Notes under the pieces: generated by a model
What the model saw: the letters and a program-made list of their open reading frames with translations, nothing else
Told to the model about the DNA's origin: nothing
Database searches by the model: none
Shown: piece by piece, positions 54,672 to 63,975 of the stretch
How positions within the stretch are numbered: position 1 is the stretch's first letter
Layout of the letters: every line of letters starts with the position of its first letter
Position numbers and translations under genes: made by a program
Source of the DNA: Bdellovibrionales bacterium Ga0074137
GTDB taxonomy: Bacteria > Bdellovibrionota > Bdellovibrionia > Bdellovibrionales > JAMPXM01
DNA length: 64,000 nt
NCBI GenBank assembly: GCA_001464715.1
Contig: LNDT01000036.1
Coordinates: 33,835 to 97,834, forward strand
Direction of reading: 5' to 3'

Positions 54672-55934
54672 ATGCTTGATTTAAAGTTCATCCGCGAAAA
54701 TCCCGACATCGTTAAAAAAACAGTTCAACTGAAGCGCGTTCCCTTGAGCGTCGACGATCTTCTCGCCGCCGACCAAGCGTTGATGGATCTGAAAAAAAAG
54801 AATCAGGCTCTCAACGAAGAAAAAAACGCCAACGCGAAAAAGATGAAGGGTGCGTCTGCCGAAGAGCGGGAAACCATCATCAAACGCGGCCGCGAGATCG
54901 GCCAAGAGATCGACGCTTTGAAAGAGTCGACGGACGCGGCCGAAAAACGCCTTCAAGACTTTATGTACCTTGTACCGATGGTGCCGTCGCCGGAAGCGCC
55001 GATCGGGCCGGACGATACTGGGAACGTCGAAGTAAAAACCTGGGGAGAAAAACCGAAATTCGGTTTTAAGCCCAAAGATCACGTCGAGATTTTAAATGAT
55101 CGCGGTTGGGCCGAGTTCGAGCGCATTGCCGCCGTTGCGGGCTCACGAAGTTATTCTTTAAAGGGCGACCTGGTTCTTTTGGAAAACACGCTTCTTCGCT
55201 ATGGCCTCGAGAAGCTAAAGAAAAAGGGTTTCACTTTGATCAGTGTTCCGGCGATGGCCCGTGAACATGCGTTTGTTGGAACCGGACATTTTCCGACGGG
55301 GCGTGATCAAGTCTATCATCTGCAAGAAGACGACATTTACCTCGCGGGCACGGCTGAGGTCGCGCTCAACGCGCTTCACGCCGGAGAAATCCTCAACGAA
55401 GACCAGCTCCCGATTCTCTACGGCGGGGTCTCGCCATGCTTCCGTCGTGAGGCCGGAAGTGCGGGACGCGATGTGCGCGGCCTCATTCGTGTTCACCAGT
55501 TCAACAAAGTCGAGCAGTACATCCTGGGGAAAAACGACGCGGCCGAGAGCGCGCGGCTCCACAAGCTGCTTTTGGAAACATCGGAAGAAATTCTTCAGGA
55601 CTTTGAACTTCACTACCGCGTGGTCGAAGTCTGCACGGGCGACATGGGCGCTGGAAAATTCAGAATGTTCGACATTGAGTCGTGGGTTCCCAGCGAGAAT
55701 CTTTACCGCGAAACACACTCGTGCTCGAGCCTCCACGACTGGCAGGCCCGCCGAACAAATCTTCGGTACCGTGATAAAGAAGGAACGGTGAAGTTCGTGC
55801 ACACGCTGAACAACACGGCCGTCGCGACACCGCGAATTCTTGTTCCGTTCCTAGAGCAGCACCAGCAGGCCAGCGGAAAAATTCGCCTACCGAAATGCCT
55901 GCACAATTGGATGGGCGGCGCAGCGGAACTGTAG
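54672..55934 (+). CDS. serS: Seryl-tRNA synthetase
   Basis: 420 residues. Starts MLDLKFIRENPDIVKKT; the antiparallel coiled-coil arm spans residues ~28-100. Class II motifs: motif 2 SPCFRREAGSAGRDVRGLIRVHQFNKVEQ and motif 3 NNTAVATPRILVPFLEQHQ; TAEVAL contacts the serine. Charges tRNA-Ser and tRNA-Sec with serine. A GAGG site precedes the ATG. Confidence 0.98.
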   Translation: MLDLKFIRENPDIVKKTVQLKRVPLSVDDLLAADQALMDLKKKNQALNEEKNANAKKMKGASAEERETIIKRGREIGQEIDALKESTDAAEKRLQDFMYLVPMVPSPEAPIGPDDTGNVEVKTWGEKPKFGFKPKDHVEILNDRGWAEFERIAAVAGSRSYSLKGDLVLLENTLLRYGLEKLKKKGFTLISVPAMAREHAFVGTGHFPTGRDQVYHLQEDDIYLAGTAEVALNALHAGEILNEDQLPILYGGVSPCFRREAGSAGRDVRGLIRVHQFNKVEQYILGKNDAAESARLHKLLLETSEEILQDFELHYRVVEVCTGDMGAGKFRMFDIESWVPSENLYRETHSCSSLHDWQARRTNLRYRDKEGTVKFVHTLNNTAVATPRILVPFLEQHQQASGKIRLPKCLHNWMGGAAEL

Positions 55935-56054
55935 CCCGCGAATGGCGCAGTGTTTCGCCGCTGCGGAGAAGAGACGCGTCATTGTAGAAAATAAAATGCC
56001 CCGAAAGCTCCATCTTGGTGCGATCAAGGCAGCACGGACTTAATCAAAGATTTA

Positions 56055-56636
56055 TTAACTCGTCGAGGGCTTTTGCTTAGTACGCTGTGCGTGAATTTTT
56101 TCATCTCGTTTCGCGGTTCGGCGCGCAGAGAAGAAGGAAGATAAAACCTCAGCGCACTCTTTAGCCAAAACTCCGGCCGTCACCTCAGGTTGATGGTTCA
56201 AACGCGAATCCTTCAAGATCTCGTACAACGATTCGACAGCACCCGCTTTGGGGTCGGTTGCTCCATAGACGACGCGGTCGACTCGGGATTGGACGATCGC
56301 TCCTGCGCACATGACACAGGGTTCGAGCGTTACGTAAAGAGTACAACCCGTCAGGCGCCAGCGACCCAGCTTTTGGGCTGCCTCCCGGAGGACGCGGATC
56401 TCGGCGTGACCCAGGGGGTCGGCCTCGGACTCTTTCAGATTTCCCGACCGAGCGACGATTCGACCTCGAGGCGGGCTATCCCTAAGGCCTTCAGTTTGAC
56501 CGTCAGATCCAATCTCGTTGCAAATGACGATCGCTCCGACCGGAACTTCCCCGCGAGCCGCCGCGGCTGAGGCCAACTCCAAAGCTTGGCGCATGTACGT
56601 TTCGTCGAGCTGCTGGAGGTCGTTTCGTTCTGCCAT
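56055..56636 (-). CDS. tadA: tRNA-specific adenosine deaminase
   Basis: 193 residues. Zinc site: HAE in GHAEIRVLREA, and PCVMC in LEPCVMCAGAI. Opening MRQALELASAAAARGEVPVGAIVI is typical. Compared with E. coli TadA there is an extra ~20-residue loop (around IGSDGQTEGLRDSPPRGRI) before the HAE motif and a basic tail. It makes inosine at wobble position 34 of tRNA-Arg(ACG). Confidence 0.93.
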   Translation of the reverse strand: MAERNDLQQLDETYMRQALELASAAAARGEVPVGAIVICNEIGSDGQTEGLRDSPPRGRIVARSGNLKESEADPLGHAEIRVLREAAQKLGRWRLTGCTLYVTLEPCVMCAGAIVQSRVDRVVYGATDPKAGAVESLYEILKDSRLNHQPEVTAGVLAKECAEVLSSFFSARRTAKRDEKIHAQRTKQKPSTS

Positions 56637-56772
56637 TACGCAGCAATACCGTGTGTTTAGCTGCCGTCAAGAAAGTACTTTGTCGTGCCGGGGTCACGTG
56701 CTACCCCTGTAAGCCGCGTTCGTGAGCCCAAAGGCCCATGGACGACTTTTATTGAAGGGCAGGTGATTTTAA

Positions 56773-56970
56773 ATGGCTCTAGTTAAACTTCGAGACAACG
56801 AAAGTTTCGAGGCCGCATTCCGTCGATTCAAGAAGTCGTGCGAGAAAGCAGGCATCCTGTCGGAAGTGAAGAAGCGTGAACACTTCGAGAAGCCAAGCGT
56901 TCGACTTAAAAAGAAGTCGATCTCTGCTCGTAAACGTTTGCTCAAAAAACAAAAGAAACACGGCGAATAA
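56773..56970 (+). CDS. rpsU: Ribosomal protein bS21
   Basis: 65 residues, basic, with [45 protein letters not shown], the whole S21 signature. AGGTGA ribosome site. Start of the rpsU-yqeY-dnaG-rpoD locus; a terminator-like hairpin separates it from yqeY. Confidence 0.97.
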   Translation: MALVKLRDNESFEAAFRRFKKSCEKAGILSEVKKREHFEKPSVRLKKKSISARKRLLKKQKKHGE

Positions 56971-57009
56971 TTAAGGACTTAAGTTTCTTAATTTATCGGT
57001 TTTAGTTTG

Positions 57010-57033
57010 AGAGCCGGTTCGCCGGCTCTTTTC
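57010..57033 (+). terminator. Terminator between rpsU and yqeY
   Basis: An 8-bp stem AGAGCCGG, loop TTCG, CCGGCTCT, followed by TTTC. It would end or attenuate rpsU transcripts, allowing much more S21 mRNA than primase and sigma mRNA, as the terminator between rpsU and dnaG does in E. coli. Confidence 0.85.
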
Positions 57034-57051
57034 AGTTATGAGGTAAATCAA

Positions 57052-57501
57052 ATGGGACTTCGCGATCAAATTTCAACGGATATCAAAGACGCGATGCGCG
57101 CCAAAGAGTCGATGAAGCTCAACGCGCTTCGCATGGTTCAGTCGGCGTTCAAAAACCGCGAGATCGAACTTCGCCCCGAGCCCATGAGCGAAGACGAACA
57201 CATCGCAATTCTAAAAAAACTAGTGAAACAAAGAAAAGAGTCCATCGAGCAATACGCTGCCGCCAAACGACAAGATCTCGTCGACGGCGAAACGGCCGAA
57301 CTGAAATTGCTTGAAACTTATTTGCCGGTACAGCTTTCTCGCGAACAAGTCGAGAAGGTCGTGGGCGAAGTGATGGTGGCATTAAAAGCTACGTCCGTGA
57401 AAGACATGGGCGCCGTCATGAAAGAGGTCCAAGCCCGCACAGCCGGCTCGGCCGACAACAAAATGGTGAGCGAAGTCGTCAAGCGAAGCTTGCAAACTTA
57501 G
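57052..57501 (+). CDS. yqeY: GatB/YqeY domain protein
   Basis: 149 residues from ATG 57052 with GAGGT upstream. Whole YqeY fold: LRDQISTDIKDAMRAKESMKLNALRMVQSAFKNREIE, KLVKQRKESIEQY, ETYLPVQLSREQVEKVV and VKDMGAVMKEVQARTAGSADNKMVSEVVK. Related to the tail domain of the GatB amidotransferase subunit; may bind tRNA. Often lies between rpsU and dnaG. The last codons are part of a tandem repeat that runs on past the stop. Confidence 0.93.
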   Translation: MGLRDQISTDIKDAMRAKESMKLNALRMVQSAFKNREIELRPEPMSEDEHIAILKKLVKQRKESIEQYAAAKRQDLVDGETAELKLLETYLPVQLSREQVEKVVGEVMVALKATSVKDMGAVMKEVQARTAGSADNKMVSEVVKRSLQT

Positions 57502-57570
57502 GTAGAGCGAAGCTTGCAAACGGAGGCAGAGCGAAGCTCTGCAAACATAGGCCGCGCGAAGCTTGCGGCC
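57482..57570. repeat. Tandem repeat derived from the yqeY 3' end
   Basis: Unit about 24 bp with core AGCGAAGCTTGCAAAC at 57482, 57506 and, with changes, 57530; a fourth partial copy at 57556. The first copy codes the last residues and stop of YqeY. The later copies have diverged into hairpins: GCAGAGC-GAA-GCTCTGC (57526-57542) and GGCCGC...GCGGCC (57550-57570), the latter followed by ATAATTT, so a terminator could have arisen from the repeats. Confidence 0.85.
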
Positions 57571-57602
57571 ATAATTTAGTTAGTTCGATTTCGGGGGCAT
57601 TT

Positions 57603-59636
57603 TTGGGAGTCAGATTTCCGCCAGACTTCGTTGATAAAGTTCGCGAAGCGAACAATATCGTCGACGTGATTGGGCCTTACACCCAGCTGCGCTCGACAGG
57701 CGCGAACTTCATGGGTCGATGCCCATTCCCTGACCACAACGACAAGACGGCGAGCTTTTCTGTCAGCGAAGACAAACAACTCTACAACTGTTTTGGCTGC
57801 AAAAAATCGGGGAACATTTTTACGTTTCTTCAGATTTTTAACGGCTACTCGTTTCCTGAATCGATCGAGTTTCTTGCGCGCCGAGCGAACATCGCTCTTC
57901 CCGAGCGCGACGAAGATCCGAGGGAGAAAAAGAACCGTGATCTAAAAGAGAGCGTGCTCTCGCTCAATCGCCTGGCGGCTTCGTATTTCGCCAATTCATT
58001 TCAAAAGTTACCCGCTTCGAACTCGGTCCGTGTCTATGCTGAAAAGCGTGGGCTCACGCCCGAAATTGTCGAGACGTTTCAAGTCGGTTTTTCTCCCGAC
58101 GATTGGCAGGGACTTACGAACACGATGAAGGCTCGAAGAATCGCGCTTCCAGTGGGTGAAAGCGCCGGGCTTTTAAAGAAATCCAGCCGTGCGGGCGGAG
58201 AGTCGCATTACGATCTCTTTCGCGGCCGTCTCATGTTTCCAATCGTTTCAACCTCGGGCGATGTCTTGGGGTTCGGAGGCCGGATTTTGGGGGAGGGCGA
58301 GCCAAAATACCTGAACTCGCCCGAAACCCCCGTTTTTCATAAAGGCCGGGTCCTCTATGGTCTTGACGTCACGGCCCGGTTTATCCGGTCCCAAGATGAG
58401 GCCATTATAGTCGAAGGTTACATGGATGCCGTCGCTTTGTACGGTGCGGGCTTGAAGAATGTGGCCGCCATTCTTGGTACCGCTTTCACGCCCGAGCATG
58501 GAAAACTGATCCGACGCATGACCCCAAATGTGGTGATGCTTCTCGACGGAGACCGGGCCGGAATTCAAGGGGCCGAGCGAAGTTTGCCGGCGCTATTGGC
58601 GGCCGACATCCGACCTCGGGGTGTGATTTTGCCGGAAGGTATGGATCCCGACGACTTTCTTCGTGAACGCGGGGTCGAAGCTTTGCGCAATGAAATGGAG
58701 CGAGCCGGTGATCTCTTCACTCTTCTCCTCACGCGTCATTGGATGTCGGGCTACCGGGCGACCGCGCAGGACAAGCTCTCTGTTGTCGAACAGGCGGCCT
58801 CAGCCCTAGCGCCAGCGGGACTTGAGCTTTTAGAGCAAGCGATGGCGGAGCTATTCATTGGTGAGATGGCGAAGTTTTTAGATGTGGATTCGACGTGGGT
58901 TCGAAAAACTTTGACGTCAAAAATCGCTGCTCTTAGTGGGAGAACGCCGCGACCTGTCGCCGTTCTTAGTTCCGCGCAAAATTCCGTGCCAAGTTTAGAT
59001 CCTGCTAAGGCTGTCATAGGAGAAATATCGCGCCACGATGAATTTCAGACGTCGCATTCAGCGCAAATTCTCGATTCTGCATCAACCGGGCCAACAGCGA
59101 TGATCGATCTTTCCAGCGTGTCGCGAGAAGAGCTCGCAGCGTTGGGCCTACTTTTGCAAAGCAAATTCCTGATGGAAGATTTGAGTGAAGCAACGAAGGA
59201 ATGGTTTGCCGCTGGCGGTGCCAGGGAAGATCACCCAATTGCGTTTTTACTCGATGACCCGGCGGCTCGGAAGGTTGCTGGAATTGCGCTACGCAAGTAT
59301 GGACATCAGCCGGAAGGTTTTGCTACCGTGGCTGCTTCACTGCTGAATAGCATAGCGCAACCCGAGATTCTCTCAAAGAGCCTCTCGGAGGCGTTGTCGG
59401 GCATGGGCCCGGGCAGTCCTATCGGAGCTTCGGCGGAAAGTGATCGGCGACAAATGGCGAGAATTCTAAATGCAATTCAACGTCGTCGTAAGCAGGTCGA
59501 TCTCGATCAGATAAGCCGTCGTATTCGCGAAATGAAGTCGCAAGATGAAAATAAAGATTTAATGGAAAAGTTTGTGATTATTCAGCGTGAGCTTCGCGAG
59601 ATCGAGAACGAACGACGTTCTTTTGATCGCGAATAA
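57603..59636 (+). CDS. dnaG: DNA primase
   Basis: 677 residues; TTG start with a G-rich site (TCGGGGGC) before it. Zinc-binding CHC2 domain: CPFPDHNDKTASFSV ... YNCFGCKKSGNIFTFL. TOPRIM core: EAIIVEGYMDAVALYGAGLKNVAAILGTAFT with Glu and the Asp residues in MLLDGDRAG. The C-terminal part (residues ~420-677) is the helicase-binding region and is only weakly conserved. Makes primers for replication. Confidence 0.97.
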   Translation: MGVRFPPDFVDKVREANNIVDVIGPYTQLRSTGANFMGRCPFPDHNDKTASFSVSEDKQLYNCFGCKKSGNIFTFLQIFNGYSFPESIEFLARRANIALPERDEDPREKKNRDLKESVLSLNRLAASYFANSFQKLPASNSVRVYAEKRGLTPEIVETFQVGFSPDDWQGLTNTMKARRIALPVGESAGLLKKSSRAGGESHYDLFRGRLMFPIVSTSGDVLGFGGRILGEGEPKYLNSPETPVFHKGRVLYGLDVTARFIRSQDEAIIVEGYMDAVALYGAGLKNVAAILGTAFTPEHGKLIRRMTPNVVMLLDGDRAGIQGAERSLPALLAADIRPRGVILPEGMDPDDFLRERGVEALRNEMERAGDLFTLLLTRHWMSGYRATAQDKLSVVEQAASALAPAGLELLEQAMAELFIGEMAKFLDVDSTWVRKTLTSKIAALSGRTPRPVAVLSSAQNSVPSLDPAKAVIGEISRHDEFQTSHSAQILDSASTGPTAMIDLSSVSREELAALGLLLQSKFLMEDLSEATKEWFAAGGAREDHPIAFLLDDPAARKVAGIALRKYGHQPEGFATVAASLLNSIAQPEILSKSLSEALSGMGPGSPIGASAESDRRQMARILNAIQRRRKQVDLDQISRRIREMKSQDENKDLMEKFVIIQRELREIENERRSFDRE

Positions 59637-59669
59637 AGTCAGCAGCAGAGACCAGAGCCCGGAGGCCGA

Positions 59670-61514
59670 ATGGCAATGAAGAGTGATTCGAGAACATCAG
59701 GACCGAACGAACCAAAAGTTTTGGGCGTGCCTGAACAGAATGCGTTGATCAAAGACGAGATTGAGCGTTTCACGCGGATGAGCCGCGAGAAGGGCTTCAT
59801 CACGGTTGAAGAACTCAACGATCTTCTGCCGGCCGAGATCATCGATGCGAGCGTTCTCGACACATTCATGTCGGCTCTTGATTCTGCGGGCGTGATTATC
59901 ACTGAGCCCAGCCAGAAAAAAGATGGCGACGAAGAAGGCTCTTCGTTCCTCGCGGACCCAGACGCGGAAGAAGAAGAAAAAGACGAAGACGAAGAGAAGG
60001 CCGAAGACGAAGACATGAAGGGCAACGACCCTGTTCGTCTTTACTTACGCAAGATGGGAAGCGTTTCGCTTCTCACGCGCGAAGGCGAAGTTGAAATCGC
60101 TCGTCGTATCGAAAAAGGTGAGCGAGAAATCGTTCGCGCGATTCTTTTGTCGCCAATCGGAACGACCGAGATTATCCAGTTGGGCGTTCGCCTCGATCAG
60201 GGCCGTATCAAAGTAAAAGCGATTTTCCGTGGTCTCGAAGACGAAGAGACTCAGTACGACGAGCAAGAGTATATCGAAAAAGTACACTCACTCATCGACG
60301 AAGTTAAAAAGTACCAGGCGAAAGCCGTGAAGCCATTTTCGGTTCTTCGCGAAGAGGGCATCAATCCAAAAGTAAAACAAGAAGCTGAAAAAGATATGTT
60401 CGCGTTGAACGCGGAAGTGATGGGTCACTTTGAATCCATTAACTTCAACCGTAAGACGATCAACCGCATCGTGATCAAGTTTAAAAACTTGCTCAACCGT
60501 ATGACCGTTCTTCGTCGGCGAACTCGTGAAGGCCTTCAGAAGACCTTCACAAACGATCTCGATCAGCTGACCGCACGCTACAAGCTTGTTGAGTCGAACG
60601 ATAAAGAGCTTACAAAAATGACTCGCGATACGGGACTCACGTTCCAGAAGTATCGTCAGCTCTACACGCAAGCCATCGATGCCGACAGCCGTATGAAGCG
60701 TCTGCACGATGAAACAGAAATGAATTTCAATTGGATCCGCGATACGTACACGGCCATCTGGAAAGGTGAGCGCGAAGCGGATGCAGCGAAAGCGGAATTG
60801 GTCGAAGCCAATCTTCGTCTCGTTGTTTCGATCGCGAAGAAGTATACAAACCGCGGTCTTCAGTTCTTGGATTTGATCCAAGAGGGCAACATCGGTCTGA
60901 TGAAGGCTGTTGATAAGTTCGAGTACCGTCGGGGTTATAAATTTTCGACCTACGCGACGTGGTGGATCCGTCAGGCGATCACGCGAGCGATCGCCGACCA
61001 GGCCCGCACGATCCGTATCCCTGTTCACATGATTGAAACGATCAACAAGCTTGTGCGCACGTCGCGCTACTTGGTTCAAGAACTTGGCCGTGAGCCAAAC
61101 CCTGAAGAGATCGCCGAGAAAATGGACATGCCTGTGGACAAAGTCCGCAAGGTTTTGAAGATCGCAAAAGAGCCGATCTCTCTGGAGACTCCGGTGGGTG
61201 AAGAAGAAGATTCGCACTTGGGCGACTTCCTGCCAGACACGAAAGTGATCAATCCGGCCGAAGCGATTGTGAATTTGAACTTGGCCGAACAAACACGTCG
61301 TGTTCTTTCGACGCTCACACCGCGGGAAGAAAAAGTCCTTCGCATGCGGTTTGGCATCGGTGAAGAGAGCGATCACACGTTGGAAGAGGTTGGACAGGAT
61401 TTCAACGTGACCCGAGAACGTATTCGTCAGATCGAGGCGAAGGCGCTCCGAAAGCTGCGTCACCCATCACGTTCGGGAAAACTTAAAACATTCATGGATT
61501 CAAGCGGCCAGTAG
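59670..61514 (+). CDS. rpoD: Primary sigma factor RpoD (sigma-70)
   Basis: 614 residues. Region 1.1 at the N-terminus ([14 protein letters not shown]), then a run of Asp/Glu (about residues 90-110), region 1.2 ([32 protein letters not shown]), non-conserved region, region 2 ([65 protein letters not shown] split over 2.1-2.4), region 3 and region 4.2 ([29 protein letters not shown]). ATG follows dnaG by 33 bases. A strong terminator follows. Confidence 0.98.
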   Translation: MAMKSDSRTSGPNEPKVLGVPEQNALIKDEIERFTRMSREKGFITVEELNDLLPAEIIDASVLDTFMSALDSAGVIITEPSQKKDGDEEGSSFLADPDAEEEEKDEDEEKAEDEDMKGNDPVRLYLRKMGSVSLLTREGEVEIARRIEKGEREIVRAILLSPIGTTEIIQLGVRLDQGRIKVKAIFRGLEDEETQYDEQEYIEKVHSLIDEVKKYQAKAVKPFSVLREEGINPKVKQEAEKDMFALNAEVMGHFESINFNRKTINRIVIKFKNLLNRMTVLRRRTREGLQKTFTNDLDQLTARYKLVESNDKELTKMTRDTGLTFQKYRQLYTQAIDADSRMKRLHDETEMNFNWIRDTYTAIWKGEREADAAKAELVEANLRLVVSIAKKYTNRGLQFLDLIQEGNIGLMKAVDKFEYRRGYKFSTYATWWIRQAITRAIADQARTIRIPVHMIETINKLVRTSRYLVQELGREPNPEEIAEKMDMPVDKVRKVLKIAKEPISLETPVGEEEDSHLGDFLPDTKVINPAEAIVNLNLAEQTRRVLSTLTPREEKVLRMRFGIGEESDHTLEEVGQDFNVTRERIRQIEAKALRKLRHPSRSGKLKTFMDSSGQ

Positions 61515-61569
61515 GTCGTTATCGAAAAATCTGCCTTCGGCAGGTGATTTTGACTGTGAAAACTTAAAT

Positions 61570-61600
61570 ACGGGTCTGAACGATGTTCAGGCCCGTTTTC
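61570..61600 (+). terminator. Terminator of the dnaG-rpoD operon
   Basis: A 12-bp stem ACGGGTCTGAAC, loop GAT, GTTCAGGCCCGT, followed by TTTC. A small CTGCC-TTC-GGCAG hairpin lies at 61531-61543 before it. Confidence 0.92.
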
Positions 61601-61686
61601 ATTGGCGCCGAGGAACTTCGACGGACCCATCATCTATTGATAGGAGTCTTGGGGAGTTCTTCTAATCAGACGGTGAGGGCGCCAGG

Positions 61687-62652
61687 ATGATTTCGAAAGT
61701 ACCGCGGTCGACAGTTTTCCATTCAGTTTTATCCCGAATCTTATTTCTCACGCTAGTTTCTGGGTTTTTTTTCACATTCACTGCGTGTTCCCCCGAGGCA
61801 GATAGTGTTGATAAAACTCGTGGTGACACCGAAGTTGCCGGAAGCGACCAGATCGATGTCGAAACTTCGGAGATGATTAATTCGCAGTCTGTCGGCGCAG
61901 CTGGTGCACCACACGAAAAAGCCGTGCTGGGTGTCCAGTTGCTGTCGGCGAAGGGCGAGCGTGCGGGAGAGTGCACCGCTATCCTGATTCGCGATGATGC
62001 GGTTTTATTAGCGGCACACTGTTTTGACCGAACCCTTGTTCCTGCGATGAACCGGATCATCGTTCACACCAACCACGATATGAATAGGGTCCGACCCAAC
62101 GATCCAACTTCACGCGAAGTCACTCACTGGGTCATTCACCCCTCCTACAACACTCTTCTGGAAGTCGCGGAAGGGATGAAGCCGCCACACTACGATAATG
62201 ACATCGCTATCGCTTTTCTGAATAGTCCGTTTAAAACGACGCGGCCTCAGCTTCTGGCGTCACCAGATCAAAGCCTCATTCCCGGAATGACCCTTACGAC
62301 CTACGGATACGGTCGCGCCGTTGATTGGACGGATTCGCAAAGAACCGTAGCTGCCAAGCGCACAAACACTCGCCAGCGCGGGACAGTCACGATCTCCGAT
62401 CAAATGGTGTTAGCTAAAAATCTTACGACTGTTGATTCGAAGAGCAGCATCTGCCAGGGCGACTCGGGTGGTCCCGCTTATCTGATTGAAAGAGGGAAGC
62501 CCCCTGTTGTCGTCGGTTTGAACAGCGGTTCCAACGGAAAAGTTATTTTGGCGAAATCTAATTTTCGAAACTGTCGCGGCCAAAGCGTCATTTTGCCGAT
62601 AGCGCCTTTTCGAAATTGGATTGATCAAACATTGATGGAGAATCGACGATGA
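61687..62652 (+). CDS. Lipoprotein trypsin-fold (S1) serine protease
   Basis: 321 residues. Lipobox FTAC, Cys34. The chymotrypsin-fold triad is complete: His111 (LLAAHCFD), Asp172 (YDNDIAI) and Ser260 (CQGDSGGP). The residue six before the Ser is Ser254, not Asp, so cleavage after basic residues is not expected. Two Cys pairs could form the usual disulfides. Likely anchored to a membrane and facing the periplasm or exterior. Its TGA overlaps the ATG of the next gene (ATGA), so the pair is cotranslated. Confidence 0.88.
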   Translation: MISKVPRSTVFHSVLSRILFLTLVSGFFFTFTACSPEADSVDKTRGDTEVAGSDQIDVETSEMINSQSVGAAGAPHEKAVLGVQLLSAKGERAGECTAILIRDDAVLLAAHCFDRTLVPAMNRIIVHTNHDMNRVRPNDPTSREVTHWVIHPSYNTLLEVAEGMKPPHYDNDIAIAFLNSPFKTTRPQLLASPDQSLIPGMTLTTYGYGRAVDWTDSQRTVAAKRTNTRQRGTVTISDQMVLAKNLTTVDSKSSICQGDSGGPAYLIERGKPPVVVGLNSGSNGKVILAKSNFRNCRGQSVILPIAPFRNWIDQTLMENRR

Positions 62653-63758
62653 AGAACACTTTTTGCGGCCGGTCTTTTTTGCGTGCAGCGATTTTATTTG
62701 TCGGCCTTCTGGTTTCGCTGGGAGCGGTGAAGCCTGTTTTTGCTCTTGAAGATGACGGTCGACCGTATGTCGACTTCGCAAGGAAGATTTCATCGGAGGC
62801 TGACAACGGATATGTTCCGCTTGTCATTAATGCCTATGACACCCATGCCCTAAATATTTTAACGAACTACTTGGCGAAGATGGAGCGGACGTCAGATTCA
62901 GGCGTTAGTGGAGCCCAGTGCGCGGCTTTTCATGATCGCTCGACGAATGATCGGCTTATCGACATTCGCTACGCCCTGGGATATTTCGACGATTCGACCG
63001 GTCTTTCTTTTCAGTGGGCCGGTTACGACTGGGGTAAGTCGGTGAGTCTGGATGAGGGCGTGTGGATGGCGGTCCGCACACTTCTGATGTCGTCATGTGC
63101 CAATGGATCGCGCCGTTTGTGCGAGTTTAAAGAACTCACTTCGGCTTCAGATCGTCTGCGAAATGGGGAGACCGTTCTCACTCGCTCGATGAATGTCCAC
63201 GGTCAGTCTGTTGAGGTGCGAGTCACATTGACTCACGCGTCGGCGAGCCCGTTTTACGAAAGAAACCGAGGTCCTCTTCGCGCTAAACAAGAACGTTACA
63301 CGCGTGTCTCGGAAGAAAACTTTTTCGGAGGACTACGATCGGCTGATTATGTGTTCTACATGGGGCACGCGCGCAATGGCGGCGGACCTGATTTCAATCC
63401 TCCGCGCCTCATGGCTAATGGAAAGCCCAACTACCTGGGCTACTACCGAAAGGCCTACCCGGGGATTTCTCGGATGACGAAAGAGATCAAATCGAGCGGG
63501 AACAAAAATGTGACGCTCGGCCTTTTCGCCTGTGACTCGAAGCTTCACTTTCATCGACGTCTTTTGGCGAACAACAAAAATCAAAGCATGATCCTGACTT
63601 TGGGTGGCGAGGGCATGTTGGATTACACTGACACCATGATGGTTTCGATTGGCTATCTTGAGGGGCTGCTTCGCGGTGGCTGTGGAGCGGGTCTTGATCA
63701 ATTTGCACGAGTTACGGCCAGAGAGCGCGCGGCTTACCAGCAGTACAATGTGAAATAG
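62649..63758 (+). CDS. Exported protein with caspase-like (clan CD) His-Cys pattern
   Basis: 369 residues. Signal peptide (RSFLRAAILFVGLLVSLGAVKPVFA, cleavage near residue 32). Residues ~225-345 show the layout of caspase/gingipain-type folds: a strand ending in YVFYMGHARNGGGPDF with His240 and a strand ending NVTLGLFACDSKLHF with Cys295, each after a hydrophobic strand and followed by small residues. The N-terminal ~220 residues are unassigned. It is coupled to the upstream serine protease by an ATGA overlap. A peptidase role is an inference. Confidence 0.72.
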   Translation: MKNTFCGRSFLRAAILFVGLLVSLGAVKPVFALEDDGRPYVDFARKISSEADNGYVPLVINAYDTHALNILTNYLAKMERTSDSGVSGAQCAAFHDRSTNDRLIDIRYALGYFDDSTGLSFQWAGYDWGKSVSLDEGVWMAVRTLLMSSCANGSRRLCEFKELTSASDRLRNGETVLTRSMNVHGQSVEVRVTLTHASASPFYERNRGPLRAKQERYTRVSEENFFGGLRSADYVFYMGHARNGGGPDFNPPRLMANGKPNYLGYYRKAYPGISRMTKEIKSSGNKNVTLGLFACDSKLHFHRRLLANNKNQSMILTLGGEGMLDYTDTMMVSIGYLEGLLRGGCGAGLDQFARVTARERAAYQQYNVK

Positions 63759-63835
63759 TACGCCGCAAACAGGTGTTTCACTTGATTGCTATGGGGGGAT
63801 CGGGGGATGTTGTTCACATCACCGATTTTTTTCGT

Positions 63836-63912
63836 GGGGGTTTAGCTTAGCTGGTTAAAGCAGCCGGCTCATAACCGGCGGATCGCAGGTTCGAGTCCTG
63901 CAGCCCCTACCA
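63836..63912 (+). tRNA. tRNA with CAU anticodon (Met, or Ile if lysidine-modified)
   Basis: 77 bases with encoded CCA. Acceptor GGGGGTT pairs with AGCCCCT (G-T at the first and sixth pair), anticodon arm GCCGG-CTCATAA-CCGGC, T arm GCAGG-TTCGAGT-CCTGC. It has no initiator features (no 1-72 mismatch, no GGG/CCC anticodon stem). Elongator Met and Ile2 cannot be told apart by eye. Confidence 0.93.
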
Positions 63913-63931
63913 TTTCGCCTGCGCGAAATGG
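63910..63931 (+). terminator. Hairpin at the tRNA 3' end
   Basis: CCATTTCGC, loop CTGC, GCGAAATGG form a 9-bp stem that includes the CCA of the tRNA. There is no T run after it. It may be a processing signal or terminator. Confidence 0.45.
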
Positions 63932-63937
63932 CTACAG

Positions 63938-63975
63938 GAATTCACGAATTCTCGTATTCCTGAATTCAAGTATTC
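63938..63975. repeat. Array of five GAATTC/GTATTC hexamers at 8-bp period
   Basis: GAATTC at 63938, 63946 and 63962 and GTATTC at 63954 and 63970: five units of exactly 8 bp (G[A/T]ATTCNN). Resembles in design the GATATC array at 49081-49115. Confidence 0.8.

Noticed and set aside
60288..61463. 391-codon open frame opposite rpoD
   Set aside because: Exact antisense of a highly conserved sigma factor; composition is the mirror of rpoD codon use and no start signal or motif is present.
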